A DNA stretch of 47,361 nt, taken from Mycolicibacterium iranicum. Lineage in GTDB: Bacteria > Actinomycetota > Actinomycetes > Mycobacteriales > Mycobacteriaceae. This document shows, in pieces, positions 25,765 through 33,050 of the stretch. Numbering within the stretch: the first letter of the stretch is position 1; each line of letters starts with the position of its first letter. The position numbers and the translations under genes are program-made. Location of the stretch: contig NZ_LQPC01000004.1 of NCBI RefSeq assembly GCF_002101705.1, positions 1 to 47,361 of the forward strand. The letters are read 5' to 3'. The notes under the pieces were generated by a model. It had not been told where the DNA came from. It saw only the letters and a list, made by a program, of their open reading frames with translations, and made no database searches.

Positions 25765-25989
25765 AGGACCACTCCTACGAGCGCCTGACGACTGGTATCG
25801 CAACAAGCAGAGCGCACCGGCAGCACCTGTCGCACGCTCCCTTCCAGCCCCGACCCCGATCGTGTGAGCACGGTCTCCCTACCTGTCAGTAGTAAGACAG
25901 ACCACCGGACTGTACCCGATGCTGTAGTCCTCGCGTACCGCATCCGCGGGATTGAGCACCCAACCGTTAGCAAATGGTTCTCCCTGCCC
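25765..25989 (-). promoter_or_regulatory. 225-bp gap with possible internal promoter and inverted repeat
   Basis: No gene is visible between fadD5 and yrbE1A. On the minus strand TACAGT (25914-25909) is a TANNNT -10 candidate. Directly downstream an inverted repeat, CTGTC-N8-GACAG (25883-25900), would fall at about +2 to +20, as an operator or weak hairpin. The leader to yrbE1A would be about 138 nt. I recall an internal promoter being described for the equivalent gap in M. tuberculosis mce1. Confidence 0.35.
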
Positions 25990-27669
25990 CTAATCCCGTT
26001 GTGCCGCAGCTGAAACCGTTGGCGGAGTAGAACTTTCGCGAGCGTCAATGGAATCGGCGGCGCCGAAAAGCGTTCTCAGTTCCGTCTTGAGAACCTTCCC
26101 GGCGGGGTTGCGCGGCAGCGCGTCGACGATTTCGAGCGCTTTCGGATGCTTGTAGCGAGCGATCCGGTCGCCGAGGAATCGTTGGAGGTCGGCCAACTCC
26201 AGGCCCCGCCCGGCGGTTGCTCCCAGCGAACTCCGCACCACCGCCACAGCAACCGGAACCTCTCCCCACTTCTCGTGCGCACGGCCGATCACCGCGACCT
26301 CGACGATGTCCGGGTGGGCGGCGAGGACGTTCTCGACTTCGGCGCAGTAGATGTTCTCGCCGCCGGAGATGATCATGTCCTTCTTACGGTCGACGACCCA
26401 GATGTAACCCTCGTCGTCCTGGCGAACCAGGTCACCGGAGTGGAACCAACCACCGGCGAACGCATCAGCTGTCGCTTTCGGGTTGTTCCAATAGCCCTCC
26501 ATCAGGGTGGGGGCGCGGTAGACGATCTCGCCGACCTGCCCGATCGGAACATCGTTCATCTCTTCGTCGACGATGCGCGCGGATACCGTCGGGATCACCT
26601 TGCCGACCGAACCGAGTTTGCGGATCGCGTCGTCGCCCAACAACATGCAGGTGACCGGCGACATCTCCGTCTGCCCGAACGCCGCGAGGATCTGGGCGCC
26701 GGGGAAGGTCTCCGACATCTGCCTGAGCAGGGTGTCCGACGCGGGTGCGGCACCCCACGACAGGAACCTGAGCTTGAGTTCGCGCGGGTTGGCCTGCTGC
26801 GCCGCGCACACGGCCTGCCATTGCGCGGGGACGAGGAAGATGCCGGTGACCTTCTCGACCTGCAGGACGTCGAGCAGTTCGTTCGGGTCGAACGCGCCCA
26901 GCGGGTAGAGCACCGTCGGCCGCCCGAGCAGCAGTCCCGAGACGATGCTGCCGATGCCGGCGATGTGGAAAAAGGGCACGCCGATGAAACCGATGTCGTT
27001 GTTGATGTCCGCGCCGTTGGTGAACAGCAGGGTCATCACCTGCCCCGCCAGGTTGCTGTGCGTGAGCACCGCGCCCTTGGGCTTACCGGTTGTCCCGGAG
27101 GTGTACATGATCAGCGCCGGTGAGTCGTTGGGAATGTCGACGGCGATGTCTTGGGGGGACACCGCGCCTCCCTCGTTCAGCGCCTCCTCGTAGTCGAGCA
27201 CGTCGTCTTCGGAGGAGCCGCCCGCGACGATGACCGTCGCCAATCGGGGGTCGATGTCGCGCACCGCGGTCGCCACCTTCGCCAGTACCGACTCGGTGAC
27301 GATGACCTCGGCGGCGCAGTCGGCGACGAGGAACGCGATCTCGGCCGGGGTCATGCGGAAATTGACCGGGACAGCGATGGCTCCGAGTTTGTTGGTTGCC
27401 AGGACGGCTTCGAGGAACTCGGTCCGGTTCAGCATCAGGATCAGCACGCGATCCCCGAATCTGACGCCGCGCTCGTGCAGGAAGCCGGCGAGCGCGGTGA
27501 CTCGTCGATCGAGCTCGGCCCAGGTCGTGGTGCGGCCGAGGAATCGCAGCGCCGTCTCCTCGGGCTGCATCAGGGCGTGCCGGGCGAGCTGATTGGTCCA
27601 GTTGTGACGGCGCGCGAGATAGGGCTGTTCGGTCGCTGTGCCGGGTTCGGTCAACGTCTTCTGCTCCAA
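25990..27669 (-). CDS. fadD5: FadD5, long-chain acyl-CoA synthetase
   Basis: The 559-residue ANL-superfamily enzyme has the P-loop MYTSGTTGKPKGAVLTH, the FGQTEMSP region, GWFHSGDLV, and the hinge and C-terminal motif VVDRKKDMIISGGENIYCAE. The catalytic Lys is in LPRNPAGKVLKTEL. FadD5 activates imported fatty acids, including those released from mycolates, to CoA esters. The first possible start in frame is TTG 27669; upstream in the same frame a stop is reached within 30 bases. It is the first gene of the mce1 operon and lies divergent from mce1R. Confidence 0.95.
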   Translation of the reverse strand: MEQKTLTEPGTATEQPYLARRHNWTNQLARHALMQPEETALRFLGRTTTWAELDRRVTALAGFLHERGVRFGDRVLILMLNRTEFLEAVLATNKLGAIAVPVNFRMTPAEIAFLVADCAAEVIVTESVLAKVATAVRDIDPRLATVIVAGGSSEDDVLDYEEALNEGGAVSPQDIAVDIPNDSPALIMYTSGTTGKPKGAVLTHSNLAGQVMTLLFTNGADINNDIGFIGVPFFHIAGIGSIVSGLLLGRPTVLYPLGAFDPNELLDVLQVEKVTGIFLVPAQWQAVCAAQQANPRELKLRFLSWGAAPASDTLLRQMSETFPGAQILAAFGQTEMSPVTCMLLGDDAIRKLGSVGKVIPTVSARIVDEEMNDVPIGQVGEIVYRAPTLMEGYWNNPKATADAFAGGWFHSGDLVRQDDEGYIWVVDRKKDMIISGGENIYCAEVENVLAAHPDIVEVAVIGRAHEKWGEVPVAVAVVRSSLGATAGRGLELADLQRFLGDRIARYKHPKALEIVDALPRNPAGKVLKTELRTLFGAADSIDARESSTPPTVSAAAQRD

Positions 27670-27786
27670 CGGGGTGGCTTGCGCACTGTTGATATTTGAT
27701 CAAACATGTTGTTGCCTCGGTCACACTATGGTCCTGGCGCCGACGGGACAAGACCCCCTCACGTCGCGGGAAAGGCGGGACAGCCG
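27670..27786. promoter_or_regulatory. mce1R-fadD5 divergent promoter region with Mce1R operator candidate
   Basis: An inverted repeat at 27692-27707 has the perfect core TTTGATCAAA and outer AT/AT pairs with one mismatch between them. It lies just upstream of the fadD5 start. Two opposing -10 candidates overlap: TATGGT on plus (27727-27732) for mce1R and TAGTGT on minus (27729-27724) for fadD5. The palindrome would sit about 10-25 nt downstream of the fadD5 +1, a repressing position. FadR-type GntR proteins bind short palindromes of this kind. Confidence 0.45.
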
Positions 27787-28476
27787 ATGAACGCCCCCGC
27801 CAGTACGCCGACGACGACAGGCAGGGTGCGTCGCGAGCAGCTCTCCGATGAAGTCGCGGCCCGTCTGCGCGTGGAGATCATGACGGGAGCAGTGCGCCCG
27901 AACACCTTCATCCGGCTCGACGAGACGGCCGCGCGACTGGGCGTCAGCATCACCCCGGTGCGCGAGGCATTGCGCACCTTGCGCGGTGAGGGAATGGTCG
28001 AGCTGGAACCGCACCGCGGCCATCGCGTGGTGCCGTTGTCGCGCAGCGACATCGAGGACATCTTCTGGCTGCAGTCGACCATCGCCCAGGAACTGGCCGC
28101 GTCCACCACGCATCGGATCACCGACGAACAGATCGACGACCTCGCCCGGCTGAACGCCGCGCTGGCGGATGCGCTCGAACGTCGCGACCCGGGTCCGATT
28201 GCCCAGGCGGAGTTCGACTTTCACCGTGCCTTCAACCGGGCCGGCGGCCGGATCAAGCTGGCGTGGTTCCTGTTGCACGCCACGCGGTATCTACCGCCGC
28301 AGCTGTTCGCCTCGGACGAAGCCTGGGGAGCGGGGGCGGTGGCCAGCCATCTCGAGATCATCGAGGCGCTCCGCCGACGCGACGTGGACCGGGTGGTGGA
28401 GCTGACGCGAGGTCAGTTCGCCGACGGCCTCACGCTGATGATGGCCTACCTGGACCAGGTCGGGCTCTGGGCTTGA
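27787..28476 (+). CDS. mce1R: Mce1R, FadR-type GntR regulator of the mce1 operon
   Basis: ATG 27787 gives 229 residues. An ATG at 27706 would overlap the operator candidate, so the internal one is preferred. The N-terminal winged helix is typical (LSDEVAARLRVEIMTGAVRP, LGVSITPVREALRTLRGEG, MVELEPHRGHRVVPLSRSDI). The C-terminal all-helical FCD domain has metal-site residues expected around EFDFHRAFNRAGG and SHLEIIEALRRRD. In M. tuberculosis Mce1R represses mce1. It is divergent from fadD5 and convergent with the TB18.5 gene (7-bp gap). Confidence 0.93.
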   Translation: MNAPASTPTTTGRVRREQLSDEVAARLRVEIMTGAVRPNTFIRLDETAARLGVSITPVREALRTLRGEGMVELEPHRGHRVVPLSRSDIEDIFWLQSTIAQELAASTTHRITDEQIDDLARLNAALADALERRDPGPIAQAEFDFHRAFNRAGGRIKLAWFLLHATRYLPPQLFASDEAWGAGAVASHLEIIEALRRRDVDRVVELTRGQFADGLTLMMAYLDQVGLWA

Positions 28477-28483
28477 CCCGGCG

Positions 28484-28924
28484 CTACGACGACGCGAGCT
28501 GTTCGGCGCGCGCCTTCAGGTTGTCGGCGAGGTAGTCCAGCGTGTCCCCGACGACCTTCTTCACCATGGCGGCCGGGACGGGCATGCTGACTTCGACGTC
28601 GAGATCGACGGTCAACAGCGACGTCGGCCCCATCGCGACCACCGCGAATCGCTGCTCCTGCTTGGTGAAGTGGTCGCCCTGCTGCAGCACCGTGAAGATC
28701 TGATTCTCGCCGGGGTAGTACACCGCGTTGATGAACGTGCCGGCCTGCCCCTGCACGACGACGTCGAGCCGAAGCTGACTCGGCCGCCCGTCGTCGTACC
28801 GGGCCAGAATCCAGCAGCCCTTGATCTCGGTGTTCCACTCCGGATACTTCTCGAAGTCGGCGACGATCTCCATGATCGTCTCCGCGGAGGCCGAGACCTC
28901 GACCGTCTTACTCACCAAAGGCAT
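28484..28924 (-). CDS. SRPBCC family protein (TB18.5/Rv0164-like)
   Basis: The 146-residue protein has the START-like fold: VSKTVEVSASAETIMEIVAD, FEKYPEWNTEIKGCWI, RLDVVVQGQAGTFINAVYYP and a C-terminal helix (VVGDTLDYLADNLKARAEQL). It probably binds a hydrophobic ligand in the cytoplasm. It has its own promoter in the 52-bp gap after the TetR gene: TATGCT ends 6 nt before the ATG, implying a leaderless mRNA. From memory, Rv0164 lies next to mce1R in M. tuberculosis. Confidence 0.88.
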   Translation of the reverse strand: MPLVSKTVEVSASAETIMEIVADFEKYPEWNTEIKGCWILARYDDGRPSQLRLDVVVQGQAGTFINAVYYPGENQIFTVLQQGDHFTKQEQRFAVVAMGPTSLLTVDLDVEVSMPVPAAMVKKVVGDTLDYLADNLKARAEQLASS

Positions 28925-28930
28925 TGGCCG

Positions 28931-28936
28931 AGCATA
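28931..28936 (-). promoter_or_regulatory. -10 box, putative leaderless TB18.5-like mRNA
   Basis: TATGCT on the minus strand is followed by 6 nt and ATG at 28924. It lies inside the short gap behind the TetR gene. Confidence 0.4.
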
Positions 28937-28976
28937 TCGACCGCCGGCTCCGGCTCATGTGGCCACTGGACGCCGG

Positions 28977-29648
28977 CTAGTTGGATTCCTCGAAAGTCCT
29001 CGCCGCAGCGTCGAGTTCGACTCCCAGCGGTGACACCTCACGAACGCCTTCGTCGCGGATGAGCCCCCGCAGCAGAGCCGTGCTGAACTCCACGGCGATC
29101 TCCTGGGCGCTTCGCCGGCCGTGGGGCCGCAGCCACCGGTAGGAACCCAGTGTCATACCGATGTAGCCGAGCGCGAGCACGTGGGAGTCGCAGTCGTAGA
29201 ACTCGCCGCTGGCGATGCCGCGGTCGATGACGTCGCGCACGTGCTCGTAGACCTGGGCTTCCTTCTCGCGGATGTAGGCCACCTGCTCCTCGGTGAACCA
29301 CTCCGTGATGTAAGGCCCCTCCTGGAAGTACACGGCGGCGCGCTCGATGTTGCCGGCGATGCCGACCAGCAGCCGCCGGGTGAAGTGGTAGATCGTCTCG
29401 CGCGCCGTCGCCGTCGGATCGTCGTGCAGCGCGTCGACGGTGAAGTCGGCGGCGCCCTTGTAGATGTCGTAGAGGATCAGCGACTTGCTGGCGTAATAGT
29501 GATAGACGGTGGCCTTGTTCAGGCCAACAGCATCGGCGACGTCATCCATCCGGGTGCCGTGATAGCCGCGCGCGGCGAACAGCTTGGTGGCGACCGCCAA
29601 CAACTCCTCGCGGCGGGACATCCCGTTGCTCGTGACGGATTCAGACAT
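28977..29648 (-). CDS. TetR family regulator (Rv0158-like)
   Basis: The 223-residue protein has a TetR HTH (EELLAVATKLFAARGYHGTR, VADAVGLNKATVYHYYASKS) and a longer C-terminal ligand domain with the VYFQEGPYITEW region, typical of acyl-CoA or steroid-responsive mycobacterial TetRs. ATG 29648 follows a TATAGT box by 8 nt. Just upstream are a perfect inverted repeat at 29671-29689 and a second near-palindrome at 29695-29708, so autoregulation is likely. The divergent small ORF at 29805 may share the region. Confidence 0.92.
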   Translation of the reverse strand: MSESVTSNGMSRREELLAVATKLFAARGYHGTRMDDVADAVGLNKATVYHYYASKSLILYDIYKGAADFTVDALHDDPTATARETIYHFTRRLLVGIAGNIERAAVYFQEGPYITEWFTEEQVAYIREKEAQVYEHVRDVIDRGIASGEFYDCDSHVLALGYIGMTLGSYRWLRPHGRRSAQEIAVEFSTALLRGLIRDEGVREVSPLGVELDAAARTFEESN

Positions 29649-29656
29649 GGCGACTC

Positions 29657-29662
29657 ACTATA
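29657..29662 (-). promoter_or_regulatory. -10 box, putative leaderless TetR mRNA
   Basis: TATAGT on the minus strand is followed by 8 nt and ATG 29648. An inverted repeat begins 9 bp further upstream. Confidence 0.42.
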
Positions 29663-29670
29663 GGCATCGG

Positions 29671-29708
29671 CAGGCATTGAGAATGCCTGGACCTACTAAC
29701 TGGTTGGT
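29671..29708. promoter_or_regulatory. two operator candidates between TetR gene and 36-aa ORF
   Basis: The first (29671-29689) is a perfect inverted repeat CAGGCATT-N3-AATGCCTG near the -35 position of the TetR promoter. The second (29695-29708) is ACTAAC-N2-GTTGGT with one mismatch and resembles common TetR sites. Which of them the TetR protein binds cannot be told. Confidence 0.45.
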
Positions 29709-29804
29709 TCAGTCTAGGCCGATGCGGTGTTCTTGCGGGCAAAGCAGGTCTAGACTCGTCCCATTGCCGCCGTCGTGTGGCCAGAGGTAACGGAGAGGTG
29801 CGCA

Positions 29805-29915
29805 GTGGACCCGAACCCTGATTACGACGCAAGCGATGAGCTCGAGTACGGCATCAACTGGTTCGCGTGGATCCTGCGCGGGGTTTATCCGCCTCCCGCG
29901 TACCCGCCGGTCTGA
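29805..29915 (+). CDS. 36-aa conserved-looking small protein (Rv0157A position)
   Basis: GTG 29805 is preceded by GGAGAGG at 29792-29798 with 6-base spacing, one of the best Shine-Dalgarno sequences in the window. TAGACT at 29751-29756 is a possible -10 box. The product starts MDPNPDYDASDELEYG, continues with a Trp-rich hydrophobic segment (INWFAWILRG) and ends in VYPPPAYPPV. It could lie on the membrane surface. In M. tuberculosis the small gene Rv0157A sits beside Rv0158, so position supports a real gene; I cannot confirm the sequence match. Its last 31 bp overlap the convergent zinc-ribbon gene. Confidence 0.6.
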   Translation: MDPNPDYDASDELEYGINWFAWILRGVYPPPAYPPV

Positions 29916-30286
29916 TCCAGCATCCGCGCCGCACGGCGCTCGTTGAGCCATGCCCTGGTGAGCTCGTATGCGCTTTGGACGTGCTTGCCCAGGGCGTCCA
30001 CCTCGGACTTGCTGCGCTGAGCAACCACGGTCAGTTTCTCTCGCGCTTCGTTGACCCAATCGCGAGACGGCTCCGGTTCCCAATCGGGCGGCCAGCGTAG
30101 CGACTCGACCACCACTGCTGGCAGGTTCGCCACCGGCCGACTGTCCTCGCGGTAGCACTCCCCGCACCTGCGGCAGCGCACCTCGTAACGCAATCCGTTC
30201 GGTGGCCGCTGCGACGTCTCCACGAAGACGTAGTCGGCTACCGCGACACATCGCGGGCATCGGGCCAGCCCGCGTTCGACAACCAT
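29885..30286 (-). CDS. zinc-ribbon protein of unknown function
   Basis: ATG 30286 gives 133 residues. GTG two codons upstream (30292) is possible, whereas longer starts run antisense to the desaturase region. A zinc ribbon is formed by CPRC (Cys10, Cys13) and CRRCGEC (Cys38, Cys41, Cys44). It is followed by a WPPDWEPEPSRDWVNEAREK linker and a C-terminal helical, charged region (SEVDALGKHVQSAYELTRAW). The protein may bind nucleic acid or a partner; no family is recognised. It is flanked by the 36-aa ORF (convergent, overlapping) and the desaturase gene upstream on the same strand (100-bp gap). Confidence 0.7.
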   Translation of the reverse strand: MVVERGLARCPRCVAVADYVFVETSQRPPNGLRYEVRCRRCGECYREDSRPVANLPAVVVESLRWPPDWEPEPSRDWVNEAREKLTVVAQRSKSEVDALGKHVQSAYELTRAWLNERRAARMLDQTGGYAGGG

Positions 30287-30386
30287 GCTCACGCCGATAT
30301 CGTGCGGCCCGCGGACCCTCCCACGCGATGGGTATGTGAGGTCGATGCGTGATCGGTGCCGTTTCGAGATATTCGCTTGGACGGGT

Positions 30387-31592
30387 TCAGGCGGCGCTGC
30401 GGGCGGTCTCGCGCAACGCCGTCCGCAATCCGCGGCGCTGTCCGTTGGCCGACCGACCGATCTTGGGGAAGCGCCGCTCCGAGTTGGTTTCCGGGGCGTT
30501 GTCGCTGTCGGCACGCAGGTACTGATCCGGCAGCGCGAGCTTGAGGATCGTCCAGAACGACTGCCAGTACTGGCGATAGAGCGGACCGGTGGTGTACGGC
30601 AGGTCGTACTTCTCGCACAGCTCACGGATTCGCACGCTCATCTCGGCGTACCGATTGCTCGGCAGATCAGGGAACAGGTGGTGTTCGATCTGGTAGCAGA
30701 GGTTCCCGCTCATGAACGCCATGATCGGTCCGGCGTGAAAGTTGGCCGACCCCAGCATCTGTCGCAGATACCATTCACCACGGGTCTCGTTCTCGAACTC
30801 CTCGAAGGTGAATTTCTCTGCGCCGTCAGGGAAGTGGCCGCAGAAGATCACCATGTAGGCCCAGTAGTTGCGGATCAGGTTGGCCACCGCATTGCACTTG
30901 AGCGTGTGCTTCCAGTTGGTTCCGGTCAACGCCGGGAAGATGAGGTAGTCCTTGCCGACCTGCTTGGCGATCTTGCGGCCCATCACGCGCATGTCCTTGC
31001 GCGCCTCGGCCCAGGTCTTCTCCTTCTTGCGGATCTTGTCGACCTCGATGTGGTGGGCCGCCACCCCCCACTCGAACAAGGTGCCGAGCAGCAGGTTGTA
31101 GATCGGGTTGCCGATCATCCACCGCTCCCACGGTTCGTCGCGGGTCACCCGCATAATGCCGTAACCGACGTCGCTGTCGAGTCCGACGACGTTGGTGTAC
31201 TTGTGGTGCACGAAGTTGTGGGAGTGCTTCCATTGCGACGCCGGACAGGTGGTGTCCCACTCCCATTCCGTCGAGTGGACCTCGGGGTCGTTCATCCAGT
31301 CCCACTGGCCGTGAATGACGTTGTGGCCCAGCTCCATATTCTCGATGATCTTGGCCGCGGCGAGCATCGCCGTGCCCCCGATGCGGGCGATGCGGCTGCT
31401 GCTCGCGAACAGCGCGATCCGCCCGCCGGCGGCGAGCGCACGCTGCAGCTGGATCGTGCGGCGCACGTAGCGCGCGTCGCGCTCACCCCTGGACTCCTCG
31501 ATGTCGGCGCGAAGCTGGTCGAGTTCTTGCGCAAGCGCCTCGACATCCGCTTCGGTCAGGTGTGCATATGCCTTGATGTCCGTGATCGCCAT
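30387..31592 (-). CDS. desA3: membrane acyl-CoA desaturase (DesA3-like)
   Basis: The 401-residue protein has the three His boxes of membrane di-iron desaturases: GHNVIHG (His90, His94), HSHNFVHH (His125, His129, His130) and QIEHHLFP (His304, His305). The family makes a double bond, for DesA3 the delta-9 bond of stearoyl-CoA giving oleate. A GAGGAGA Shine-Dalgarno sequence precedes the ATG. The reductase gene lies 12 bp upstream, so electrons would pass NADPH to reductase to desaturase, as known for Rv3230c-Rv3229c. The C terminus is basic (QRRGLRTALRETARSAA). Confidence 0.92.
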   Translation of the reverse strand: MAITDIKAYAHLTEADVEALAQELDQLRADIEESRGERDARYVRRTIQLQRALAAGGRIALFASSSRIARIGGTAMLAAAKIIENMELGHNVIHGQWDWMNDPEVHSTEWEWDTTCPASQWKHSHNFVHHKYTNVVGLDSDVGYGIMRVTRDEPWERWMIGNPIYNLLLGTLFEWGVAAHHIEVDKIRKKEKTWAEARKDMRVMGRKIAKQVGKDYLIFPALTGTNWKHTLKCNAVANLIRNYWAYMVIFCGHFPDGAEKFTFEEFENETRGEWYLRQMLGSANFHAGPIMAFMSGNLCYQIEHHLFPDLPSNRYAEMSVRIRELCEKYDLPYTTGPLYRQYWQSFWTILKLALPDQYLRADSDNAPETNSERRFPKIGRSANGQRRGLRTALRETARSAA

Positions 31593-31604
31593 GGCGAAGT
31601 CTCC

Positions 31605-32753
31605 TCAAACGTGGATGGTGCAGTTGCCCGAAGCGGTGGAAATGCAGGTCTGAATGCGGTCGCCGGCACCGTGTTCGGTACCCGACCGGATATCTCGGAC
31701 GTGCCCGTCCTCGAGCGGGAGCACGCACGTCTGGCAGATGCCCATGCGGCAGCCGAACGGCATCTGGATGCCGACTTTCTCGCCCGCCTCGAGAATCGAA
31801 GTGGCGCCGTCGATTTCGACCGACTTGTCCGAATGCGCGAAGGTCACCACCCCGCCTTCGCCGCCTTTGTCGGTCGCCGCGATGGTGAACCGCTCCATGT
31901 GCAGCTGGTCCTCGAGACCCTCTGCGGTGAAGAGGCCTTCGACGGTGTCGAGCATTTCTGAGGGGCCGCAGATCCACGCCGAACGATCGCGCCAGTCGGG
32001 TACCAGCTCGTCGAACCGGTCGAAGTCGACCTTGCCCTGTTCTCTGGTGAGGTGCAGATGCAGGCGGTAGCCGTCCTGAGCGTGCTCGAGTTCGCGAAGT
32101 TCGTCGCAGAAGATCACGGCGTCCTCGGTCGGCGCCGAGTGAACGTGCACGATGTCGGGTCGCTGTCCCCGAGCGCGCAGGGAACGCAGCATGGCCATGA
32201 TCGGGGTGATACCGCTGCCCGCGGTGATGAACAGAAGCCGTGCGGGCGGCGGATCGGGCAGCGTGAATTCGCCCTTGGGTGCCGCGAGCCGGATGATCGT
32301 GCCGGGCTCGACACCCTCGACCAGGTGGGTCGACAGGAATCCTTCGGGGGTCGCTTTCACGGTGATCGAGATCTGGTTGTCGGACTGCTCCGGCACCGAG
32401 GTCAGCGAATACGACCGCCAGTGCCAGCGCCCGTCGACCCGCAGCCCGATCCCGACGTATTGACCGGCGGCGTAGTCGGCGGAGAACCCCCAGCCGGGCC
32501 GGATGATGACGGTCGCCGAATCCTCGGTCTCCGGCTTCACCGCGACGATCTCGCCGCGCAGTTCGCGCGCCGACCACAGCGGATTCAGCAACGACAGGTA
32601 GTCGTCGGGCAGCAGCGGAGTGGTGGCTCGGGCGGCCAGCCCCCGCACCATGTTGACCCAGCCGCCCGACGGCGCATCCACGTCGCGGGCGGGTGCCTTG
32701 CTCCAGCGCGCCACCGTTTTCACCAGTCCGGCCACAAACCCGCCCTTCCTCAC
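31605..32753 (-). CDS. ferredoxin-NADP reductase-type electron donor of the desaturase (Rv3230c-like)
   Basis: The 382-residue protein joins an FAD domain (RWHWRSYSLTSVP), an NAD(P)-binding domain (LLFITAGSGITPIMAMLRSL, WICGPSEML) and a C-terminal plant-type [2Fe-2S] domain. The cluster Cys are in FGCRMGICQTC (C-x4-C-x2-C) with the fourth in IQTCIST. It supplies electrons to the co-transcribed desaturase. The annotated start is GTG 32753, which is weakly supported. A perfect CRP-like palindrome lies 12 bp upstream, so either CRP acts as a repressor here or the true start is further downstream. Confidence 0.92.
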   Translation of the reverse strand: MRKGGFVAGLVKTVARWSKAPARDVDAPSGGWVNMVRGLAARATTPLLPDDYLSLLNPLWSARELRGEIVAVKPETEDSATVIIRPGWGFSADYAAGQYVGIGLRVDGRWHWRSYSLTSVPEQSDNQISITVKATPEGFLSTHLVEGVEPGTIIRLAAPKGEFTLPDPPPARLLFITAGSGITPIMAMLRSLRARGQRPDIVHVHSAPTEDAVIFCDELRELEHAQDGYRLHLHLTREQGKVDFDRFDELVPDWRDRSAWICGPSEMLDTVEGLFTAEGLEDQLHMERFTIAATDKGGEGGVVTFAHSDKSVEIDGATSILEAGEKVGIQMPFGCRMGICQTCVLPLEDGHVRDIRSGTEHGAGDRIQTCISTASGNCTIHV

Positions 32754-32764
32754 TGCGTAACGCC

Positions 32765-32780
32765 TGTGACCGCTGTCACA
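32765..32780. promoter_or_regulatory. CRP-like site upstream of reductase-desaturase operon
   Basis: TGTGAC-CGCT-GTCACA is a perfect 16-bp inverted repeat and matches the CRP consensus TGTGA-N6-TCACA at every defined position. Mycobacteria have a CRP orthologue (Rv3676) with this specificity. The rest of 32781-32933 shows no gene. Confidence 0.6.
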
Positions 32781-32933
32781 TCGTCGCAGCCAGGTGTAGC
32801 CCTACCGCTGGGTAACTAAACCCGGTACGCCGCGCCGTCAGACTGTTGCCAGCCCACTGCCAGCGTCGGTGCGGAACAACCGCGGACCTCACACCTGTGG
32901 GCAACCGATGATGCCCGCGGGCGGATCAGCAAA

Positions 32934-33050
32934 CGCGGCTACGCCGCCCCGGCCCCATTCGCGGCTACGCCGCCCCGGCCCCATTCGCGGCTACGCCGCC
33001 CCGGCCCAATTCGCGGCTACGCCGCCCCGGCCCCATTCGCGGCTACGCCG
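32934..33050. repeat. 26-bp tandem repeat (4.5 copies) spanning the end of the ABC ATPase gene
   Basis: Units occupy 32934-32959, 32960-32985, 32986-33011 (one C-to-A change) and 33012-33037, plus a half unit 33038-33050. Each contains CGCGGCTACGCCGCCCCGGC. The half unit includes the ATPase stop codon at 33043-33045. The array therefore seems to have grown from the last codons and the 3' flank of that gene. Confidence 0.97.
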
